From an uncultured Romboutsia sp. (lineage in GTDB: Bacteria; Bacillota; Clostridia; Peptostreptococcales; Peptostreptococcaceae), in NCBI GenBank assembly GCA_937880075.1, contig CALFLM010000010.1, positions 1-60,413 on the forward strand: a stretch of 60,413 nt of DNA, written 5' to 3'. The position numbers were made by a program, and so were the translations under genes. Each line of letters opens with the position of its first letter. Positions within the stretch are counted from its first letter, which is position 1. Below the pieces are notes generated by a model. The model did no database searches, was not told the DNA's origin, and worked only from the letters and a program-made list of their open reading frames with translations. This document shows positions 54,763 through 60,413 of the stretch, in pieces.

Positions 54763-55857
54763 TTAAACTGAAGACCCTTCAAGTAAAGTTTCTTCACATT
54801 CACTTTTTAATGTAGTTTCTTTTAATATAGCTTCTTTTAATCCGTTTATATATACAGCACCTAATGCTCTATCATATAATCCGTATCCTGGTCTACCAGT
54901 TTCTCCCCATATCATTCTACCATGGTCTGGTCTATATGGTCCATCAAAGTTATAATCTAAATAAGCTTTTACTATAGCATAAAAATCTAATGATCCTGCT
55001 TCAGATAAGTGAGCTACTTCGTTGAAACTGCTATCTCCTGTTATTAATACATTTCTTAAGTGAGCAAAATGTATTCTATTTCTTTCACCACCGAAATGTT
55101 TTATCATTTTAACTACATCATTAGTCTTAGTACATCCTAAAGAACCTGTACATAAAGTTACTCCATTGTAATAGCTATCGTATAAGTTTAAGAATCTATC
55201 TAAGTTTTCGAAGTTAGTTATTATTCTTGGTAATCCAAATATTCCCCATGGTGGATCATCTGGATGTATAGCCATTTTAACTTCTTCCTCTTCAGCAGTT
55301 GGCATTATACCTTTTATAAAGTATTCTAAGTTAGCCCATAATTTTTCTTCATCTATATCTTTATATTGATCTAGTAAAGCTCCTAATCCACCTTCACCAT
55401 ATGAAGTATCCCATCCTGGTAACTCTAATTCACCTAATGCTGGGTCCATTTTAGCAACAGTAGCTTCATCATATATTAAACAAGTTGATCCATCTTCTAA
55501 TTCATACTCAAGATCAGATCTTGTCCAGTCAAATACTGGCATGAAATTGTAACATATAGTTTTTATTCCTGCTTTACTTAAGTTTCTTATAGTTTGGCAA
55601 TAGTTTGCTATGTACTTATCTCTAGTAGGTAATCCTAATTTTATATCTTCATGTACTGGTACACTTTCTATTACAGATAATTCTAATCCATGCTTTTCTA
55701 CAGACTCTTTTAATTCCATTATTTTTTCTAATGGCCAAACTTCTCCTACTGGTATATCATAGATAGCTGTTACTATCCCTTTCATTCCGGGTATTTGACG
55801 GATGTACTCTATTTTAACAGGGTCATCTTGTCCATACCATCTAAATGTCATTTCCAT
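54763..55857 (-). CDS. uxuA: Mannonate dehydratase
   Basis: It dehydrates D-mannonate to 2-keto-3-deoxygluconate. The protein has 364 residues. MTFRWYGQDDPVKIEYIRQIPGMKGIVTA is the usual start, with the metal and catalytic motifs CYNFMPVFDWTRSDL, VKMAIHPDDPPWGIFGLPRI, LCTGSLG, IHFAHLRNV and YRPDHGRMIWGE. I set the start at the ATG with GGGAGG at correct spacing, five codons inside the longest frame. It is third or fourth in the uxuB-kdgA-kdgK-uxuA operon. Confidence 0.95.
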   Translation of the reverse strand: MEMTFRWYGQDDPVKIEYIRQIPGMKGIVTAIYDIPVGEVWPLEKIMELKESVEKHGLELSVIESVPVHEDIKLGLPTRDKYIANYCQTIRNLSKAGIKTICYNFMPVFDWTRSDLEYELEDGSTCLIYDEATVAKMDPALGELELPGWDTSYGEGGLGALLDQYKDIDEEKLWANLEYFIKGIMPTAEEEEVKMAIHPDDPPWGIFGLPRIITNFENLDRFLNLYDSYYNGVTLCTGSLGCTKTNDVVKMIKHFGGERNRIHFAHLRNVLITGDSSFNEVAHLSEAGSLDFYAIVKAYLDYNFDGPYRPDHGRMIWGETGRPGYGLYDRALGAVYINGLKEAILKETTLKSECEETLLEGSSV

Positions 55858-55923
55858 GGTTTTTCCTCCCAATTATATACTCATTCTAATATTTTTAAAT
55901 ATTTATATTAATTAAATTTGTTT

Positions 55924-56955
55924 TTATCTATTTATATTTTCTATTCCACAGTTCATAAGAGTTTCAACTTGCTTTAAATCAACCATGTTTATATCTCCTC
56001 TAATACTGTGCTTTAGTGCACTTGCACATATAGCAAACTCAACAATTTGACTACTTTCCATACTATTTAATATCCCGTGTAATATTCCAGCTGTGAATGA
56101 ATCTCCCCCGCCTACTCTATCTAGTATATCAAAGGTATGAATTCTAGATGTATGTAATATTTCATTGTTAAATAAGAACCCTTGTAAAGAATTGTTATTT
56201 ACTGAATTTACAATTCTCTTAGTAGAAGCAGCATATTTTATATTTGGATATTTTTCAAATAATTCTTTATAGAAATCAGCTAATTTAGCCTCATAATTTT
56301 TTTCTTCTTTGGTCTTATACCCTAAAATGTTTATAAAGTCTAATATACCTAAAAACGCTATGTCCACATAAGGAAGTACTTCTAACATAAAACTTCTAGC
56401 TTCTTCTAAAGACCATAATTTAGATCTATAATTTGAATCATAAGATACTAATATTCCTCTTTCTTTAGCTGCTTTTATAAAGTCTATAGAAAGGTCATAT
56501 AAATTTTTACTTAATGCTGGTGTTACACCAGATATATGTAATAATTTAACATCTTTTAATATTTTATCTAAATCAAAATCTTCTTTAGTAGCCATTGATA
56601 TTGCTGAATACTCTCTATCATATATTACATCTGAATTTCTAACTCCATGCCCTTGTTCTAAGAAATATATTCCTAATCTTCCTTTTCCTCTAACTATATC
56701 TTTTGTATCAACTCCAAAGGAATTCATAGCTCTTATTACCTTATCCCCTAATACATTTTCTGGTAATTTAGTAATCATTTTTGTATCATGTCCGAACATA
56801 CTTAAGCTACAAATAACATTGGCCTCTCCTCCAGCGTATGTTGCCTCAAAAGATTCAGCTTGTATTACTCTTTGGAAATTAGTAGGAGTAAGTCTTAGCA
56901 TTATTTCCCCAAAGCCTAATACTTTACTACCATTATTAACCTCTAATTTGTGCAA
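55924..56955 (-). CDS. kdgK: 2-keto-3-deoxygluconate kinase (PfkB family)
   Basis: It phosphorylates 2-keto-3-deoxygluconate to KDPG with ATP. The protein has 343 residues. VLGFGEIMLRLTP, YAGGEANVICSLSMFG and the catalytic DRVGGGDSFTAGILHG (base Asp about residue 276) define a PfkB/ribokinase-family sugar kinase. Its place between kdgA and uxuA identifies the substrate. The start overlaps the kdgA stop by 20 bp, implying coupling. Confidence 0.9.
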   Translation of the reverse strand: MHKLEVNNGSKVLGFGEIMLRLTPTNFQRVIQAESFEATYAGGEANVICSLSMFGHDTKMITKLPENVLGDKVIRAMNSFGVDTKDIVRGKGRLGIYFLEQGHGVRNSDVIYDREYSAISMATKEDFDLDKILKDVKLLHISGVTPALSKNLYDLSIDFIKAAKERGILVSYDSNYRSKLWSLEEARSFMLEVLPYVDIAFLGILDFINILGYKTKEEKNYEAKLADFYKELFEKYPNIKYAASTKRIVNSVNNNSLQGFLFNNEILHTSRIHTFDILDRVGGGDSFTAGILHGILNSMESSQIVEFAICASALKHSIRGDINMVDLKQVETLMNCGIENINR

Positions 56956-57547
56956 TTTTATTTTTAAATTCCTTTGCTAAGTTTTCTATATCTTCTAAAC
57001 TTCCAGCACCTAAAAGTGAACTTCCTACTCCTACACAAGATACTCCCATTTTAAACCATTCTTCTACATTATCTATAGAAACACCACCTGTTGGCATTAT
57101 TTCAACGTGAGGTATTGGAGCTTTTACTGCTTTAACATACTTAGGTCCAAATACTTCACCTGGGAATAATTTAACCATTTGATTTCCTTTGTCTAAAGCA
57201 TTCATAACTTCAGTTACTGTCATACATCCTGGTAAATATAATGTGTTCATTTCTTGGCATACAGTATTTACTTCATCTGAAAAACCTGGACTTACAACAT
57301 AAGTAGCACCTGCTTCTATTGCATCTTTAGCCATTTTTCCATTTAATACACTTCCTACACCTACTAATGCATCTTTATAGTTTTCACTAACATGTTTTAT
57401 AAGTTCAACTACATTTGGTATTGTATATGTAAGTTCGATAGCTTTTACTCCACCATTTAAACAAGCATTTATATATCCTAAAGCTTCTTCATGGTCTTTA
57501 GCTCTTATTACTGCTACTACACCTTCATTTTTTATTTTATTTAACAT
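56936..57547 (-). CDS. kdgA: KDPG aldolase
   Basis: This class I aldolase cleaves 2-keto-3-deoxy-6-phosphogluconate into pyruvate and glyceraldehyde-3-phosphate. The protein has 203 residues in a TIM barrel. Catalytic motifs: GVVAVIRAKDHEEAL, AIELTYTIPN with the catalytic Glu, YLPGCMTVTEVMNAL, the Schiff-base Lys in QMVKLFPGEVFGPKYVKA, and PTGGVSIDNVEEWFKMG. The last step of the pathway. Overlaps kdgK by 20 bp. Confidence 0.95.
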   Translation of the reverse strand: MLNKIKNEGVVAVIRAKDHEEALGYINACLNGGVKAIELTYTIPNVVELIKHVSENYKDALVGVGSVLNGKMAKDAIEAGATYVVSPGFSDEVNTVCQEMNTLYLPGCMTVTEVMNALDKGNQMVKLFPGEVFGPKYVKAVKAPIPHVEIMPTGGVSIDNVEEWFKMGVSCVGVGSSLLGAGSLEDIENLAKEFKNKIAQIRG

Positions 57548-57567
57548 AATACATTCCCCCCTAAATA

Positions 57568-58419
57568 TTAAACTCCTGAATATGCTGAGAATGCTCCATC
57601 AACAGGTATACAAACACCGTTTACAAATCCTGAAGCATCATTATTCACTAAGTATAATAATGTTCCTATTAACTCTTCAGCTTCTCCAAATCTTCCCATT
57701 GGAGTACTATTTAATATTTTTTCACTTCTTGGAGTTGGAGTTCCATCTTCGTTGAATAATAACTTTTCATTTTGAGCTGTTACGAAGAATCCTGGTGCTA
57801 TCGCATTTACTCTTATACCTACTTTTGACATATGAACAGCTAGCCATTGAGTAAAGTTAGTTACTGCAGCTTTTGCTCCTGAGTATGCAGGTATTTTTGT
57901 AAGTGGTGTGTAAGCATTCATTGAAGATATGTTTATTATTGTTGCACCTTCTCTGTTTATCATATCTTTAGCAAATTCTTGTGATGGAAGTAATGTCCCT
58001 AAGAAGTTTAAGTTAAATACAAAGTTTACTCCTTCTTGATCTAAATCGAAGAAAGTAGTTAACTCTTCATTATTTAAATCTTCTGGTAATAAGTATTCAT
58101 TAGTTGTTGTTCCTTTTGGATGGTTTCCACCAGCTCCATTTATTAATATGTCACATGGACCAAATTCTTTTAATATTATTTCATGAGCTCTCTTTATGCT
58201 CTCTTTATCTAAAACATTAGCGTTAATTCCTATTGCACATCCGCCATCAGCATTTATTTTAGCTGCTTTAGCATCACAACCTTCTTGTCCTAATGCAAGT
58301 ATTGCAACTTTTGCACCGCATGCAGCTAATGCTTCTGCCATAGCTCCACATAGTATTCCAGATCCACCTGTTACTACTGCAACTTTATTTTTTAAATCAA
58401 CATTAAATGGTAGTTTCAT
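57568..58419 (-). CDS. uxuB: D-mannonate oxidoreductase (fructuronate reductase), SDR type
   Basis: It reduces D-fructuronate to D-mannonate with NAD(P)H. The short-chain dehydrogenase fold has VAVVTGGSGILCGAMAEAL (cofactor loop, about residue 12), ILINGAGGNHPKG, INISSMNAYTPL with the Ser, and the YSGAKAAVTNF catalytic Tyr-x3-Lys (about 180). Length, 283 residues, matches the SDR-type UxuB of Bacillus rather than the larger E. coli enzyme. It is first in the operon. A GTATAC site lies about 42 bp upstream and a perfect palindromic cre-like site about 120 bp upstream. Confidence 0.9.
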   Translation of the reverse strand: MKLPFNVDLKNKVAVVTGGSGILCGAMAEALAACGAKVAILALGQEGCDAKAAKINADGGCAIGINANVLDKESIKRAHEIILKEFGPCDILINGAGGNHPKGTTTNEYLLPEDLNNEELTTFFDLDQEGVNFVFNLNFLGTLLPSQEFAKDMINREGATIINISSMNAYTPLTKIPAYSGAKAAVTNFTQWLAVHMSKVGIRVNAIAPGFFVTAQNEKLLFNEDGTPTPRSEKILNSTPMGRFGEAEELIGTLLYLVNNDASGFVNGVCIPVDGAFSAYSGV

Positions 58420-58452
58420 AATTATTTTGCCTCCAAAATTACGTATTAATAT

Positions 58453-58556
58453 CTGTACTTGTATACTAGCACACCGAAATTAATATTGCAACCTTTTCCT
58501 ACGCTTTTTATGCATTTTTTTAAAAATTTTCTTCATTAGAAAAACGTTTTTCAAAA
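58453..58556 (-). promoter_or_regulatory. uxuB operon control region: GTATAC operator and cre-like palindrome
   Basis: GTATAC at 58,461-58,466, within TGCTAGTATACAAGTACAG on the minus strand, lies near the likely transcription start. GAAAAACGTTTTTC (58,539-58,552) is a perfect 14-bp palindrome with a central CG, like CcpA cre sites. Together they suggest induction by uronate and catabolite repression. Confidence 0.7.
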
Positions 58557-58575
58557 ATATAAAAATAAATATAAA

Positions 58576-58603
58576 AAAGGAGCTATCATTTGATAACTCC
58601 TTT
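58576..58603 (-). terminator. Terminator after the GPH transporter
   Basis: AAAGGAGCTATCA pairs with TGATAACTCCTTT (one mismatch) around a 2-nt loop, just after the transporter stop. Confidence 0.75.
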
Positions 58604-58616
58604 ATATTTATAAAGA

Positions 58617-60014
58617 TTATTGAGCTCTTCTTCTCTCTAATTCTTCATTAACTTCATTTAATGTTTTATTACTTAAGTTGTATACTAACTTAAGACATAC
58701 TGTACCAAATATAAACCCTATTAAAGGTACTACAGTTATTATAGTTCTTATACTTTCTGCAACTTCTGGAGTTTGAGTGGATGCACCTGATTGATATCCT
58801 ATTGCAGCAAGGGCAAATCCACCTATACTTCCTACTATAGCTTGAACTAATTTTCTAGATAATGAGTATGTAGCATAAACTATACCTTCTTCTCTTTTTC
58901 CACTTAAATATTCTTGATAATCTATAACATCACCAACTAATGCCCATACAATCATACTATATAATGCTGTACCAAATCCAGATACTGTAGTTAATGCTAT
59001 ATATATCATTGGATTTTTAGTTGGGAAGAATACTAATACAACATAAGCAGCTATAGATACTAGCCCACTGTAAATAGCAATATTTTTCTTTCCAAACTTA
59101 GCAACTAATTTACCTGTAACAGGTATTGCAATGAATGTACCAACCATTGGAATTAATCCCGCTAAACTTAATAATCCTGGAGCTTTGAAGTAATCTTTAA
59201 ATAAAAAAGTATTTAAAGCATTTGGTAAGAACATTGCTGTTAAAGTACCTAATGAACTTAATATTAATCCTATTAAAGCCTTATTTTTTCCTAAAGTTTT
59301 TAAAGTTTCCCATAAGTTTGCTTTTGGGGCATCTTCCTTAACGTCATTAACAATTCTTTCAGTCGTCATTTTATAACAAAGTCTATACCCTATATTAGCT
59401 ACTATAACATATAATAATGCTGCTATAAGGAATCCTTTTGGTGAAACTGCACCCGAAGCATCAAATACTAACTTAGGTGTTAAAACCATAAGAGGTATCA
59501 TTGCAAATATTGATGATATGTTTCTCCAAGTGGATAACTGTGTTCTTTCATTTGGATCGTTAGTAATAACTGATGCTAATGAACCATAAGGTATATTTAT
59601 AGCAGTATATGCCATACCAAAACCTATATAAGTTACATATGCGTAAGGCAATTTCATTCCTTGTGGCATATTAGGTATTACTAAGAATGTTAATATTGTA
59701 AATATTCCTAGTGGTATACCCATATATTTTAAATAAGGTCTAAACTTACCATCCTTTGTTCTCTTTCTTTTATCTACTATAACTCCCATCATCGGGTCAT
59801 TTATAGCATCCCATACTCTTGATACTGCCATAAGAGTACCAACTGCAGCTGCACTTATTCCAAATACATCTGTATAGAATACTAATAAATAACTTCCTAT
59901 AAAGTTGAATAATAAACAACTCCCAACATCACCTAACATATATCCAACTTTATCTTGCATTCCAAAAGGTTTTCCTTTGCTTGATTCTAAAACTTTTTTG
60001 TTTGCTAACTCCAT
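58617..60014 (-). CDS. Glycoside/hexuronide:cation symporter (GPH family)
   Basis: This 12-helix secondary transporter has 465 residues. The N-terminal GYMLGDVGSCLLFNFIGSYLLVFYTDVFGI, the loop DAINDPMMGVIVDKRKRTKDGKFRPYLKY and the MAYTAINIPYGSL segment are classic for the GPH group (MelB, XynP, UidB). Position at the head of the uxu genes suggests a free or conjugated hexuronate as the substrate. A GTATAC operator variant (CTAGTATACTAA, 60,072-60,083) lies 58 bp upstream. It is a separate leftward unit with its own terminator. Confidence 0.88.
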   Translation of the reverse strand: MELANKKVLESSKGKPFGMQDKVGYMLGDVGSCLLFNFIGSYLLVFYTDVFGISAAAVGTLMAVSRVWDAINDPMMGVIVDKRKRTKDGKFRPYLKYMGIPLGIFTILTFLVIPNMPQGMKLPYAYVTYIGFGMAYTAINIPYGSLASVITNDPNERTQLSTWRNISSIFAMIPLMVLTPKLVFDASGAVSPKGFLIAALLYVIVANIGYRLCYKMTTERIVNDVKEDAPKANLWETLKTLGKNKALIGLILSSLGTLTAMFLPNALNTFLFKDYFKAPGLLSLAGLIPMVGTFIAIPVTGKLVAKFGKKNIAIYSGLVSIAAYVVLVFFPTKNPMIYIALTTVSGFGTALYSMIVWALVGDVIDYQEYLSGKREEGIVYATYSLSRKLVQAIVGSIGGFALAAIGYQSGASTQTPEVAESIRTIITVVPLIGFIFGTVCLKLVYNLSNKTLNEVNEELERRRAQ

Positions 60015-60413
60015 TATCCTTCTCCTTAAATATATTTTACTATCCCTTTTATGTATGCTTACATTTATATACTAGTATACTAAATTTTTCAAACTTTAAT
60101 AAACATATTATTAATTCCACCATTTTATAGTAAATCACAATTATAACAACTATAATATATATGTTTTAATTAAAATACTTCATTAGATAAAGTTATTATT
60201 TTGTATTGTTCAAAAATATAATAAACAATAAAATTATTTTATAATGTAGAATTATTATTAGAATATATATATTTTTTAATTATTAATTTATTATTGCATC
60301 TATTGTATATATTATGTAATTCATATCATAAACTTTTACAACTAGAAATTTCTATTCTTATATATGTTTTAATTAAAATACTTCATTAGGTAAAATTATT
60401 ATTTTGTATTGTT
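60015..60413. other. Intergenic region with operator and AT-rich repeats
   Basis: CTAGTATACTAA at 60,072-60,083 is the operator of the transporter gene. Positions 60,149-60,258 are an inverted copy of the roughly 110-bp AT-rich repeat at 34,146-34,258, and a further partial copy begins at about 60,362 and runs to the window edge. No gene is seen. Confidence 0.65.

Overview
The window comes from a very AT-rich Gram-positive anaerobe. AdhE, Mn-dependent pyrophosphatase, class II aldolase, strong GGAGG ribosome binding sites and SLH surface proteins point to Clostridia, most likely Peptostreptococcaceae near Romboutsia or Paraclostridium. The genus is inference. No tRNA, rRNA or CRISPR array was seen. 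REGION 1 (1-1574): intergenic DNA and a decayed IS3-family insertion sequence. REGION 2 (1580-21548): a 19,969-bp Tn7-like transposon. Its outer ends read TGTA...TACA and it is flanked by the 5-bp target duplication ATTTT (1575-1579 and 21549-21553). It sits inside the stop codon of an rlmD/rumA-type 23S rRNA methyltransferase gene and its own end supplies a new TAG stop. The overlapping operon tnsA-tnsB-tnsC-tniQ reads leftward. TnsB and TnsC keep their catalytic motifs, but TnsA has lost two of three nuclease residues (E63 and D114 of Tn7 TnsA correspond to Q33 and N87). The element also carries a small serine resolvase with a candidate res site, which suggests replicative transposition followed by cointegrate resolution. 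Both ends carry the same 337-bp direct repeat, and each repeat looks like a miniature transposon with its own inverted ends and TnsB-type sites. Cargo includes a PLD-family protein, a 1054-aa TPR/PIN-like protein with a small membrane partner, a RecD-like helicase with a winged-helix-like partner, a doubled four-helix-bundle protein, a YopX-like protein, an HsdR remnant and a nonsense-mutated small gene. A palindromic motif, TTATGTWCATAA, recurs upstream of many cargo units. REGION 3 (21544-45461): chromosomal backbone with rRNA modification genes, aldolase, alarmone synthetase, metallohydrolases, adhE, pyrophosphatase, cyclophilin, patatin, M18 aminopeptidase, pcrA and a DctPQM TRAP transporter. 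REGION 4 (45462-60014): a hexuronate regulon. UxaC, UxuB, UxuA, KdgK and KdgA convert glucuronate to pyruvate and glyceraldehyde-3-phosphate. They come with a GPH-type transporter, a HAD hydrolase and two nearly identical GH3 glycosidases. Six GTATAC-centred palindromes mark the promoters of one shared regulator, several beside cre-like sites. Remnants show that an ancestral operator-HAD-GH3 operon was multiplied and that different copies then lost different genes. REGION 5 (60015-60413): intergenic DNA with an AT-rich repeat also present at 34.2 kb and at the left edge of the window.
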